From: Papaver somniferum
Lineage: Eukaryota; Streptophyta; Magnoliopsida; Ranunculales; Papaveraceae
Reading direction: 5' to 3'
Length of the DNA stretch: 64,000 nt
NCBI RefSeq assembly: GCF_003573695.1
Contig: NC_039368.1
Location: forward strand, 8,951,860 to 9,015,859
This document shows positions 33,665 to 45,294 of this stretch, piece after piece (the first letter of the stretch is position 1; each line of letters opens with the position of its first letter). The translations under genes were made by a program, and so were the position numbers. The notes under the pieces are model-generated. The model was given only the letters and a program-made list of their open reading frames with translations, made no database searches and was not told the DNA's origin.

Positions 33665-36532
33665 ATGGGTCGTCGCAAACCTCGTGAAAAACCAATTCCC
33701 AATCCTGAAGAATCCGTTGATGATGGTGGTAAATCGAAATCAAAAGAGAAACAAGTGCCTGAAGAGTCTGTTGGTGAGGCAGAAGTAACAAATTTGATGC
33801 GGCAAGTGATGTCTTTGTTGAATTGAGGTATTTTTAGGGTTTATCACATACTTGCTTGTTTAATATTTCACCACAGTAAACGAAAAATTTCAAATTGAAG
33901 TTTAGTCAATTTAAATTCAGTTACATGTTTGATTCGCGGTAGAATTCAATTTGAAAATCATGCTGGATTATATGTGTTGTATCCCTATTTTATTGCATGA
34001 ACCTACCGGCATATGAACTTAATTGAATACTATGCTGGTTTTCTATGCCGGTTTTGTATATTTTATCAATACCATGCCGTCATTATATGCCTCTTCTATT
34101 AAAAACTTTGTACAAAATTCTCCTATTTCCGGCGTAGAATATCTCTATTTTACCATGCCGGTTTTCATTCCCTTGATTTGTTTAGAATTTTCTGTATAAA
34201 ATTCAGGAAAACCGGCATTGATTTTTAATTATTTAGTACGTCGGTAGGTGTTACGGAACTGCTTATATATTTAATATCTATTCCGGCTTCCAGTATAAAA
34301 CTCAGTTTACATATTGGAACGCAGGTCTAAAGCAGCACAAACGAACAAAGAAAAGGGCAAAGCTGTTGAAGAAGTAAAACCTAAGTCTTCCCAACGTAGT
34401 CGTTCTTCTCCGGATCGTGCTAAGGTCGTCATTCGATATCAACCTATAAGGGACAAAACCAGCAGTGATGATGAGTGGGAAAAATGTGCTGAACCCGCTC
34501 GAGCTGGTGGCTCATCCTCACAAACAGGTGGCTTAGGACAACCTGATGTCAGAGTTGAAGTCCCTAAGAAAAAGGAAATGAAACCCCCATCCCACCTTCC
34601 TAATAGATATGACATGATTTCATACCGCGAAGATGGAAAACAATGGGGTCAACCTACAAGCCCGCAACTATTATTTGTCTACAAGCACTCTTGGGCTCGT
34701 TGGATCTATCAAACTTATGTAAGACGTTTGCATCTTGTTATTATATTATTTATATGTGATCAAGTGAATTTAATTCAGTTTGGCGTGTTTTTATAGGACC
34801 ACAAGAAAGACTTCCATCTTTTCCGCCATCAATCAAGTGATGTGTGGCCTTTGGAGGATGAGTGTCCCGCTTTTCGAGAAATAGGCAGAGCATCTGAGTT
34901 GTATTCCACGGTAGAAAATTATGTGGCCAGTGATCCAGTCACGGAGAACTGCTTTTTGGAGAGGTTTTATGGTGAAACTGATACCATGCATTTTCATTTG
35001 GCGAGATGACCATTGTCCCTGAAGATGTCCAAAGAATACTAGGTTTAGAGGTTCTTGGGAAAGCCGTTAAGGAAGGAGATGACTGTAAGGAGCTAGGATG
35101 GGACAAAATGTATGAGCTGACTAAAAAGTTGTTTGGGTGGGACAAGGAAACGACTATGGCAAATATGTATAAGACAGACCGTACCCGGACAAAGACTATC
35201 ACATTCGTCAATCTCGTTCTGTTGTTTCGGAATACAAAGAACAAACAATTGAATCCCGAGCAAGTTTTGCAAACTTCCGCTGCTTATCTTCTATTCACCT
35301 TGGGATCCGTTATATTCCCCGATGCTAATGGTAATAGTGTGCATATGAACTATCTACAATACTTGGATCCCTTGGATAGGGTCCATGAATATTCATGGGG
35401 CTCTGCTTTCCTGGCACATTTTTTGGCAGAAATGCGTAGAGCTTCGATGGCGAACGCACGTCAATTCAATGGTTCTTTCACTTTAATTCAGGTATAGTGA
35501 AATAGTTATTTTTTCATCATTGTTATTAATTTTGTTAGTTTCTAATTATTTTGACATAAGTATTTTTTCTTGTACATTACACTGGCATGTGCGAGCTTAT
35601 GAACACTTCCCAAAATTGTTCATTGGGTGTAAAGGATTGAAGAAATTCCTTGATTAACAAGAGCATCATGATATATCTCATAATTACTTCTTCAACATTG
35701 CCCCGAAGCCCAATAACAGGAAATGGTTATGTGCAATGAGATTGGCTTTGGACTCCGTGGTTATCCAAGATGTTTTGTTTGACCCATATAGGATTACCGA
35801 AGGAGTTTACTTTGAAAGGCGTGACAATATTTCATTCTACAACGGACCGTTATTTTATCCAAAAGGATTTGTTATGCACAAACCTCGCCGTGTAATGCGC
35901 CAACTTGGGTACAAGCAGAAAGATCTTACGGATACATCTTATCAGAAATTCTGTCATGACTTTCCTCAATGCTAGGAAAATGAGAACCATACTCGGGTAG
36001 TTTACGATCCAATACCCATTCTTGCACATTGGAGTAAAGGGGGGGAAAGAGGACTTGTGTTGGATAGGGTTGGTTGGGAATTGACGGAAAACGGTTATGA
36101 GACCGAACCAACCTTTCTCAGAATTCATTGGAAGTACTCGCATCCTTATGTTATACGTGCGGCTGACATAGAAGTTCCTCCACAAGTAGCACCTCCCTCC
36201 ACAACTGCGGCCGAACTTACTGTACCAGGACTACAAAAGATCCTTACGTTATTGGTATGTACTTCTTGTTCATTTCTTATTCTTTCCATCTATATCTATG
36301 AACTTATATAAGTCTACACATACTAATTGTATTTTTTTAAATATGACAACGACGTCAGCTGATAGGAAGTTTTTCAAAGTTCTTTAAGAAAAAGAACAAT
36401 AAAGAAGATGTGTTGACCCTGAAAGAAATGGAGAAAGTCGAGGAAAAGCTTGACAAAATTGAAGATCCGGAGGCAAAATAATTGTGGGGCGAAAAGAGTA
36501 AGAGGGCACAGAAGAATCCAAGGACCGAGTGA
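33665..36532 (+). pseudogene. Plant mobile domain (PMD) gene, MULE-1 copy, multi-exon, broken
   Basis: Exon 1 starts at ATG 33665 (MGRRKPREKP, like MVRRKP in the sister gene). Exon 2 ends at 34718 with SWARWIYQTY before GTAAGA. Exon 3 runs 34797-35491 and holds the core PMD block: FGEMTIVPEDVQRILGLEV, then LQTSAAYLLFTLGSVIFPDA, then LQYLD. Exon 4 runs to about 36252 (HVRAYEHFPKLF at its start, GWELTENGYETEP near its end). The last exon ends at TGA 36530-36532. It is inactivated by a one-base frameshift just before the FGEM motif (near 34985) and by stops at 35655-35657, 35973-35975 and 36479-36481. PMD proteins occur as MAIN/MAIL-type host genes and inside plant transposons. Introns and flanks carry the CCGGCAT motif. 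Confidence 0.75.
34000..34295. repeat. CCGGCAT/ATGCCGG motif cluster 5 (intron 1 of PMD gene)
   Basis: Copies around 34003, 34049, 34075, 34128, 34155, 34212 and 34281. Intron 1 of the sister gene in MULE-2 occupies the same place and is filled with TTCGGC/GCCGAA instead. Confidence 0.75.
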
Positions 36533-36819
36533 TCGTGTGCTTCTTCTATAGTATTAGTTTGGTCTTGAACAATTTAGTATTGGTTTATGTTTGTTTGTGT
36601 GTCTTGAACAATGTGTTTGTTTGTGTGTCTTGCTAAATTGTTTGCTTGATTTGGTTTATGTTCGATTTGTTTTAGGTTTGGAACCTTTTAAATTGGAGTT
36701 TTTCCTTTTATACAATCTAGTGTTTTTTTTGATTTATTATATTGATAAACCAGTGTCAAATTACCTATTTTACAGAGTTTGAATGTGCCAAAACTTAACA
36801 AATTTACAAGTTTTTCTTA

Positions 36820-37080
36820 AATACCGGCATGTTCGAAAGGGATAAAATCAATGCGGGCATTAAGAATTTTCAAAATCCCAAAAGTTGCAGAGTTTCGGCA
36901 TTGAATGTATTTTTGCCAACCATGCCGGCAGTCTGAGTATCGGCACTGTTTTTATGCTACCTCCAATGGCGGCACAATTACTAATATCTCTGGATGTTTT
37001 TCAGGATGTTTCAAAAGGTAAGTTATACGCCGGCACCTAACTCCCGGCATTGTCATAATGAAACATAATCATGCCGTCAT
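36820..37080. repeat. CCGGCAT/ATGCCGG motif cluster 6
   Basis: About nine copies, some degenerate, at roughly 36822-37070. They sit between the convergent PMD and transposase genes. Confidence 0.75.
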
Positions 37081-38019
37081 TGGCATCAAAATATGATTTA
37101 ATGTTTACAATTCACACTTCCAAAAAGAAAACAAAATGTTGCGTATTAGTGAAACACATATATCCAAATTACTCATCATCGCTTCCACACATATGAAGTT
37201 GCATCTCCTCCTCTTGGAGAGGTTTCTTTGATAAGGCCAGCACATCCCAAAATTGGTGATTCTCCTCATAGAATGCCATCCGTCCCTTCCATATATTGGG
37301 ATCTAGATCCTTGTTTTTAATCATCCCACAAACAGGTGGCAATGGACAATTTTCCTTGAGTTTTAGAATAACGAAATGATTACCATTCACGAACGCCAAA
37401 ACAACTCTTCTCTTCTTAAGGGATCCTTCGCATTTTTGCCACTTTGGTGTAAATGTTACTTCCACGACGGGGGTAAAATAATGAACAACACAATTAAATG
37501 TATCCGCTACTAGATGCCCACAAAGAGGCATTCTCATCCAATATTCAGAAGGAAGAAACTTCATCTCCTGCTCGGGTCCTAACACTTGAGAATACATATC
37601 ATCAAACACATCGCCTTGACCAACCAATTGATCATAAAAGCTCATCTTTTTCACAAATTGTTCGGCCATCCTGTTTATAGGATATCGACATGGTGTCATT
37701 CCTCTACTAACCGCTGTCTCGAAGATTCCTAATTGTTCAGTCACGGCATGATATCCACAATTTGCATCTCCATCGACATCATCCGTATACACAATATACT
37801 CGCGAATAACCTCAGGAAGTTGCTCTGCGTAAGACTCTATTTTGCTATGGTAATGTTTATAAGTGTTACCTGTTTTGAAATCCTTAAACATCTTCATATC
37901 ACCAACTTTTAACTTAATTATATCCAATCCATCTCTTGCAATCTCTACATTTCCAATGTCTTCAGTATGTGTTGGGAGTCCGTACTTCCTTGGCCTACCC
38001 CTTCGCATTGGAACCGAAA

Positions 38020-38560
38020 CTACATCAACTTTGGGGTGCCTACGGGGTTTTCACCATGGTGTTGTTGTTGACTAGATATGGGTCGCTTACATTTGCTATC
38101 ACTTACTATGGGTGGGGCTTCAGAATGCTCACCTTGTTTATCTTGGTAGCTCAATGTTGGTACCTTTGGCGGCCTACACCTTTTCTTTGGAACCTCCGCT
38201 ACATCGACTATGGGTTGGGCTTCATAATGCTCACCTTGTTGTTCTTGGTAGCTCAAGGTTGGTACCTTTGGAGGCCTACCCCTTTTCTTTGGAACCTCCG
38301 CAACATCGACTATAGGTGTGGATACGGAATGCTCAACTTGTTGTTCTTGGTAGCTCGATGTTGGTACCTTTGGCGGCCTACCCCTTTTCTTTGGAACCTC
38401 CGCTACATCGACTATAGGTGTGGATACGAAATGCTCACCTTTTTGTTCTTGGTAGCTCGATGTTGGTACCTTTGTCCGTCTACCCCTTTTCTTTGGAACC
38501 TCCGCTACATCGACTATAGGTGTGGATACGGAATCCGTCGTTTGTTGTTGACTTGATAGC
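38020..38560 (-). repeat. In-frame AT-hook tandem repeats of the transposase gene
   Basis: Units of about 38 codons run SxYQEQQGEHxVSTPIVDVA then EVPKKRGRPPKVP, repeated five to six times. Each ends in a GRP-core AT-hook. The repeats lie between the SWIM finger and the OTU domain. The antisense frame at 37936-38556 is a by-product of this repeat. Confidence 0.85.
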
Positions 38561-40864
38561 GGTTCATTCCTCGGCCTACCCCTTTTATTTGGAACCGGAG
38601 CTTCCGCGAACCTTGCTTCTGAAATATCACATCCGGTTAGATCTTGTTTCTTACTTGCACGAAGTTCATCTTCACGTTGACTTATTTCTTTCAATTATTT
38701 CCTTTGTTTTCTCATTGATATTTTGGTCTGTGGTCTACCGGGAGGATCTCCCTTTGTTGGCTCTTCACTTTGTGCTTTCCATGGGCGTGTAATTAGCCTT
38801 AGTTGGCTCAACAAGACTTGCCGGCTAACCGAGTTTCCACGTGAGTAAGCTTCGTAGAATTCCTTTGCTTCGTTCGTATCCCAAGGTGATTGTCCGGGAT
38901 CTTCCGTAGGAGGAGGGTCGGAAGATAATTGCTTCCAAAACGGATTGATAACCTCAATAGGTATCACTTCTTCATACTTCACAAGTATATGACGACATGG
39001 AATCCCCAATAAAGACATGTCAGGACAAATACACACATCACCCGGTTTGTCGTAGTGTATCTTACATATCATTTGTCTTATCATATGTTTTATTGTCCAT
39101 TGAGAGACGTTGAACTCTATTCCTTGGAGTAACTTAACATATGGTAAATATGGAGTCATCCTTTCCATTGAGCTTTTCTCAAAAGCCTTCTTGATCCCAT
39201 CAATATCACTCTTAAAGTATTGCTCCATTGCCTCGGTGACCGTAACCAGGTTTCCTTGGCCGAACCGAATTAAATATTTAAATCTCCCATGAGCGGCCTC
39301 CGCTATACTAGTTTCTTCATACCCATAGTGTCTATACCGGTTTGTCCATGCACGCACAAATATTTCCTTGAACTTATCCAACCATTGAGTCCGACAATAC
39401 CAGATGGCAGTCGGATAAACTTCCTTCCAATCGGAAATAAACTTTTCCAATCTCTTTTCATACATATCCTCAGTAAGAGACCTATAAACTTTCTCCCAAT
39501 CTCTTAGAAATCCCAACCACTTTTTATGATTTTCCTCGTGTTCTTTGTCCACTCGCTCTTTGATCTTGCCTATCACATCTTCTTCTTCTTCAGGTGATAG
39601 TTTGTTCTTGCAAACATCTTCCTCTAGTTGAAAAATCATTCTCTTCTTAATATCCACCTTTGTGGGTTTAAACAAGGCATGAAAAGTTTTTATCACATTC
39701 TGACGTATATGGTGTGTACATAGGAAATTTTGTGCATCCGGGAAGACGTCGGATATTGCATTCATTAATGCGTCATCTTGATCGGTTATGATGACCCTCG
39801 GAAGTTGATTTTCATGGAAGAACCTTTTCAATTTTCGTAATGCCCAATGATAATTATAGTCCCTCTCGTTTTCCATTAAACACCAAGCCAATGTGAATGT
39901 TACCTTTTCCGATGTGTGCCCCACGATGTTGAACAACGACATGTTGTATTTGTTTTTCTTGTAGGTGCAATCCATCATAAGAACACCACAACATGTATGC
40001 GCCAATTGTGAAAGAAAAAGATAAGAAATGAATATTTGAAGGGGCTTGTTATCCATCCCTATTTTAATGTACGCGTTTAGTTGTGATCCCAAATTATCTT
40101 ATCATATTCTTGCATAACGCTCCTCCCTTTCCATTCCACCCTTCTAATACTTGCTTGTGTGCTATAAATTGTACTTAGAGAAGACACGTTCGTCTTATCC
40201 TTTTCCTTGAAGCCTCTGAGAATTTGTCTCGGTTTGATAATGCTTTGGTCAATCTCTTTACATACTCCATTTCATGAGGTTTTAGCTTCGCAACTAGGGA
40301 GTGACCAACAAAATCTTTCGGATCCCAGTGGTTATGACGGCCGGACGAAACCTCACAATCTCATTCATTGTTTTTGTCATTTAAACGGAATACAAGCTTA
40401 AAGGGGCAATTATCCTTCCTCGTATGAGTCTTGTATACCCTATTAGTCTTATTTGGATATACATAATCCTTTCTCTTGTGTCTATTCTTCTCCTTGTATT
40501 GTCACTTCTCTCGCAAACCATCTCAAAACGGCTTTTTGTAACTTGGGTATTCCTCACCAACGTGCACATGTTCTTAAGAGCAGTCTTTTTAACCCAAGCA
40601 ATTGCTTCCTTTGGATATCTTATTCCCTACATGAGGACAGCAATGGGAGATTATAAGGTTCATTACAAGAAATCCATTGGTAATATTCAAGATACTAGGT
40701 GAAAAGAAATCTTTTGTAACATACCGGAAGCATTTTATACTATCCCGACGTATCCCGACCGAGCGGTTTTGCATTTGTTGGATCAATATATGTCACAACC
40801 TAAGGATCGAATGAAAAGAAAATGTATTAGTTCCAAAAAAGAAAAATTTAACACTATGCTAGTA

Positions 40865-41500
40865 TGCAGTTCCGGCATGCTCGATCACAGTTCCGGCATA
40901 GTCTAACTGCATCGGAACTGAAGACCAAGTTTGAGATGCTTCCGGCATTCTCAATATATTCAAAAGCAACGCCGGAAATAATGGTTCTGGCATGCTCGTA
41001 ATCTAAGTGACCATGCTGGTAGGCGGTTCCGGCGTGGCACATACTTACTATACCATGCCGGTATTTGGCTTTGGAAAACACTTCTTCATGTATATTTTTT
41101 TGTAGGTATCGGCATGGTACGTTAAATTTTAACTGCGTCGACATGTGTTCCGGCATGCTTATTATCTATGGTTCCACGCCGGTACAAAGTTCCGGCTTGG
41201 AACTACAGATAATTTTACATGCCGGTATTTAGCTTCGGAAAAAACTGCTTCTTGTATGTTTTTCATGCAGTACCGGCATGATAACCTTATAATTCAACCA
41301 TGCTGGTAAGATATTCCGTAGAATATTCTGTGGTAGGTAAAAATTAACTTTTGTACCGGCATAGTAATTTGGTTGCGTACTATGCCGGTTTTAGTTTCAA
41401 AATGGGGGATATCAAGGTTCTGGTATGGTCGTAGTATGAATACTATGCCGGTAACTGTGATTCCGACATGGTATTCATACTTTGACTATGCCGGTACCGA
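40865..41500. repeat. CCGGCAT/ATGCCGG motif cluster 7 (intron 1 of the transposase)
   Basis: The densest cluster, with about 20 copies, frequently in alternating orientation. At 41355-41366 and 41378-41389 the arms ACCGGCATAGTA and TACTATGCCGGT form a perfect 12-base inverted repeat with an 11-base loop. Confidence 0.85.
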
Positions 41501-42129
41501 GCTTTTACAACAGCAACAATCGTGGATTCAAAGGAAAAAAAATCAATTTTTCAACCTATTCGCAGCTTACCTGAGTATTGGGAGTGCTTATATGTTGAGC
41601 TAGTTTACTCTCTTGTGTTGGTTCTTCACGAAACACTTCATGCTCATAAAATTCATGTTCCAAAGGTGTTGGTTCCACAAAAACTTGCAATTGTGAGTTG
41701 TTGTCATTGGCTGAAGATTCAAAGATCCTTGTTGTAGTTGAGCTAAAGATTCAGCAGCAACAATTCTCTCTTCACAATCATCTTCCATTTTCACCAAAAA
41801 GAAGTTCCCTCTCAAATATTTTTTCCCTCCTTCTACTCTCACCTCACTCACCCAAACTCAAATAAAAATATACACTAATCATTTAAAAAATACTTAAGAT
41901 TTTTCCTAATTTTAATTAACCACTAAACCTTATTAGTGAGGGGTAGATTAGGAACTGAAAAAATAATTAGAAAAAGGGTGACCCTGATTTGATATTTGGA
42001 TCCAGTTTTTGTCTTTTTTCTCTATCCCCCGATTGTCTTTTATATCCCCCAATCGCACGTTCTGATGAAAACTACAAAAACAAAAGTAATACGATGTTAT
42101 ATATTTACAAGAAAACACCCGAACAAGAG

Positions 42130-42742
42130 GGCAATGACCGAATACAACCCACATTTAGGTTAAATACAACCAAGATTCTACTTTTAGTTCTGTGCTTTTC
42201 TTATTTTGAAATTAACTAAATACAACCCCAAAAAAAAAAGTCAAACCCTATACTTAACCAAAAAATTACTAACCAGAAATACATCACTATTTTTTAAAAT
42301 TAACCGTAAGAATATATTTAACGAATGCTGAAAATTTTCTTCTTCAAATCAACTATATTATCATTAAACCCCAGTGATAAAAAGATGTGGTTGAGAAGAT
42401 GAAATTTGGGAGTTTTTTTTTTTTCTTACTGGGAGAGAACATATAGGGGTTTTGGTGAGGCTTCTTTACCAATTATTTAAATGATTTGTTTTTAAGAACG
42501 ATAGGTTAGTAGACTATTTAATCTGTGATTAGTCACTTAAAAAAACTCATCTGTGTGATGAATAGCGAGTGAATAACTAGCATTTTACACGACCAACATG
42601 TAACTATGCGGATATGAAGGTGAGAAATAAAGTATTGACCAAATTGTTAAAAATAGGTTGGGTAGCAAAATACATATTCAAGAGAGTTGTAATTAGTTAG
42701 GGTTACATTAAATCCAATTGTGGGTTGTATTTAGTCACTGCC
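42130..42742. mobile_element. Non-autonomous MULE-like MITE with 8-base target duplication
   Basis: Left end GGCAATGACCGAATACAACC; right end, read inverted, GGCAGTGACTAAATACAACC, with similarity continuing for about 45 bases. It is flanked by a perfect AACAAGAG at 42122-42129 and 42743-42750. Length 613, no gene inside. TIR length and duplication size suggest Mutator; 8 bases would also allow hAT. Confidence 0.85.
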
Positions 42743-42750
42743 AACAAGAG

Positions 42751-43285
42751 TATGAATTCAGTATTAAAATATACCAGTACTGTAGTACACTATGCACCTG
42801 TCATGCTCAAAAGAGCAAAACCTGCAAATGCATAAGAATGCAAAGAATTTGAACATCCTTGGACACATATTTTGGCACATATGTTGTGTCGTTAAATTTG
42901 AAATTACAAAACTCTTCCTTAGATTACCACAAAAAAAAAAAGAAAAAAAACTCTTCCTTAGATAACCAACTAGGTAACTAGCCTCACTAAAACGTTGTCA
43001 ATAAAACCTCATGACGGGATAAAACATGGACAGGAAAAAGAACACAAACATCAACATAATCGAATGTCACGCACATCCTCATTGATTCTCTCTATAGGTT
43101 GCCAAAATTTCTCAGTCTGACACACATTTTTGTGAACTCAGTTGTGAGACAACTGTGGGTTAGCTATCTTGTAAACCAGGTGATGGTTATTCTTAAAAAT
43201 TAATTAAAAAAAATATACTCATGGATTCACCGGTAAAACAAAAAGATTATAAACTGTTGGGAGGAAAACATTCGTTTGCTTCATA
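42751..43285. other. 3' flank of importin-alpha copy 1
   Basis: No gene. Much of it aligns with the 3' flank of copy 2 (52190-52328 and 53031-53297), for example GGACACATATTTTGGCACAT near 42858 and 52197, and GTGAACTCAGTTGTGAGACA near 43133 and 53150. The duplication therefore reaches beyond the coding part. Confidence 0.7.
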
Positions 43286-44915
43286 CTACGAAGATGGACA
43301 AAACCATGTTTTCAACTTCTTCCGAACTGGAACCATGTTTTCAACTTCTGGAAACCGGAACCCAGATGGCCCCACCGTTACTCCTGTTTCTGGTTGTTCT
43401 AACTGAGCTCTCTCCCCTTCAGCTTGGGTTTCCAGGCCATTTGTATTTTCAGAAGGTTTTTCAGGAGTTGGTCTTTTCAACTGGGAAACAAGCTCTCTCT
43501 CCTCAGCTGAGCCAGCAGCAGCAGCTGCGTCACTAGGGTGCAATGGCTCATCATCATCTTCCATCCAGTAAGTCTCAAGAATCTTCACTGCCTTCTCATT
43601 GATCTCTGTGTTGTCATGACTCTGTAGATTTTTAATCTTCTCTAACCCTTCAGCTTCATTAATCAACTGTGCATATACATTTATACCACCGTTAGTACCT
43701 ATGTTCTTCTCAGCTTCCCCAACCTTTAATATATTCTCTAAACCTTCTAAACAAATTGCCACAATTCTTGACTCAGGACAAACGAGGAGATCACACAGTG
43801 GTCTGATGCAACCCTGGCCCACCAGATACTTGATTTGTTCATCAGTGCCACCATCAGTCACATTATAGATATCCCATGCAGCCTCTTTCTTTATATCAAA
43901 TTCAGCAGTTTGAAGCAGATGTATCAGAGGGCCTATAATTTCAGCTGAAACGACAGCCATCTGATCCTTGTTCCCGGCTGTAATGTTTGAAATGGTCCAG
44001 CATGCTTCCTTCTTGATGATTTCCTTGTGATTGTTCGTAAGCAAGTTCAGAAGGCAAGGAAGTAATTGATGGTTCATAATGATCTGTTTTTGCATATCAT
44101 TACCAGTACAAATATTTCCAACAGTGCGAAGCGCAGGAATGACCAATGAAGGGTAAGGATGCCTTAGAAGCTCCACAAGACGTGGACAGACATTAGATTC
44201 AATAACAGCTTGGATTTTGTCATTTGTACCACCATCAGACAAATATGATAAGGCCCAACATGCATAATGCAAGACTTTGTCATCTGTTGAATGAATGAGA
44301 AACTTGAGCGCTGGTAGAGCAGGTCTTGTCTGCTCAAAAGGAGGCTGAGGCATGCCCTTACAGAAGTTTAACAAAGTCCATGTGGCACGTCTAAGAATAT
44401 AAAGTTTGGCATGCTCATTCAACTATTGAAGTAACGGAATCAAAGCCCCTTCTCCAAGAACATGATCCCGACTTTTGGGGGGATTCACCAGCAACATTCC
44501 CAAGTGCCCAGACAGTCTGTTCGCGAACATCATCACTTGGAGATCCAAGAAGTTTGACAAAAATAGGAATTGCTCCACTCTCAATTACAATCCTAACGTT
44601 ATCTGAAGTTCCCGACGCAATGTTTGTGAGAGCCCATGCTGCCTGATACTGTAGCTGTGGGTAATCTTCCCTCTTTAGAAATTCCACGAATTTAGGAACA
44701 ACACCCGATTGAATGACATCATCGATCGGAGGACTTCGTTCAATTGATATTAGTTTCCGAAACTGTCTAGTTGCTTCAAGCTGTAACTCTATTTCATCTG
44801 ACCATACTCCCGCAGTCATCGTGGGTAGACTTTCAAGCATCTTTTCAACACCAGTACCAGCACCTCGAATAGCAGAAGATGGAGATTGTTGAGCTTCCGT
44901 ACCTTCTCTTCTCTT
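43286..44915 (-). pseudogene. Importin subunit alpha, copy 1, broken and lacking IBB
   Basis: Reads on the minus strand from RREGTEAQQ (about 44910) to a stop at 43286. Armadillo repeats are visible with [47 protein letters not shown] and [14 protein letters not shown]. Importin alpha binds NLS cargo through the W/N ladder of ARM 2-4 and 6-8. This copy is disabled by one extra G in a run at 44477-44482 (six, against five in copy 2), which shifts the frame, and by TAG at 44423-44425 (LLQ-stop-LNEHAKL). ARM 8 is altered to AAWDIYNV. Upstream of RREG, the IBB domain is missing. A contiguous frame over most of the length means the usual introns are absent. Confidence 0.85.
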
Positions 44916-45294
44916 CTGTTAGGGTGCTAATACTAAAACAGATCAAGCACCTTAAATTTGTATTGAAATTCTGATAAAAAAAACTTAGTTCTACAGAGAA
45001 GCTTACATAGCTTAGAGTTCTAATTAAATTAGGAAACCCAAACTATAAAAAGAAAACAAACGGAGCAGAAAAGAAAAATAAACAAGGAAACCTAGAAGTT
45101 TAGGTAATAGTTGTCAGGGAAATAGGATTCCCAACTCCCAATATCTACCGTATAAGTGCGTTTTTAAGAAGCAAGATTCACGAGCTAGGCTATCTTTACC
45201 GTACTTCCCTGATTTGATACGACGGAGTCAATTTTCTCGAACTCCGGCAAGGGTTATATTTGTTCAGTTCAGGCTGTTAATTTGGGCTTTAGCC
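44916..45294. other. 5' flank of importin-alpha copy 1
   Basis: No gene. It shares GCTATCTTTACCGTA (about 45189) with the 5' flank of copy 2 (about 55057), so the duplication includes both flanks. It ends at the left target duplication of MULE-2. Confidence 0.6.

Larger units (their letters stand above)
37169..41788 (-). pseudogene. MULE transposase with AT-hooks and C-terminal OTU protease, broken
   Basis: Minus-strand gene. Exon 1 (41788-41571) is acidic and begins MEDDCEE; a large intron holding motif cluster 7 follows. Exon 2, from about 40640, contains a FAR1-like finger (CPFKLVFRL, then RHNH), the linker IIKPRQILRGFKEK, and a DDE transposase (MMDCTYKKNKYN; VIITDQDDALMNAI; AEAAHGRFK). 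A SWIM finger (CICPDMSLLGIPCRHI) follows, then five or more tandem AT-hook repeats (VPKKRGRPPK, 38020-38560). The OTU domain comes last (DGDANCGYHAV, catalytic Asp/Cys; NGNHFVIL, catalytic His). Breaks: frameshifts near 40500, 40090 and 38025, a probable shift inside exon 1, TGA near 40360 where Trp is expected, and TAA at 38695-38697. MULE-OTU fusions are known in plants. The catalytic residues are intact, suggesting recent loss. Confidence 0.75.
29399..42062. mobile_element. Large gene-carrying Mutator-like element, left end missing (MULE-1)
   Basis: Boundaries are inferred. The left edge is the Copia LTR. The right edge near 42062 rests on a colinear 47-base alignment with the right end of the complete sister element (about half the bases agree, ending GTTC in both), so it is tentative. 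Unity of the region is shown by the CCGGCAT/ATGCCGG motif, which occurs more than 40 times in non-coding gaps from 29938 to 41490 and not around it. Unity is also shown by the same PMD gene plan and the same minus-strand first exon as in the sister element at 45304-50654. Cargo in order: PMD tail, GRF finger, SANT-like, coiled-coil, PMD, then transposase-OTU on the minus strand. Confidence 0.65.

Noticed and set aside
37936..38556. 206-codon plus-strand frame rich in LFLVARCWYLWRPTPFLWNL
   Set aside because: Antisense of the in-frame AT-hook repeat. The repeat itself keeps this frame open.
40865..41500. Regular short repeats resembling a CRISPR array
   Set aside because: Plant nuclear DNA; the repeats are 7-12 bases, inverted and irregularly spaced, with no constant spacer length.
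42001..42070. Firm right terminus for MULE-1
   Set aside because: Colinear with the MULE-2 end but only about half the bases match, and the left end and target duplication cannot be seen; kept as tentative only.
43190..43285. Poly-A tail to prove retroposition of importin alpha
   Set aside because: A-runs here lie on the plus strand; a tail of the minus-strand copy would show as T-runs. None found.
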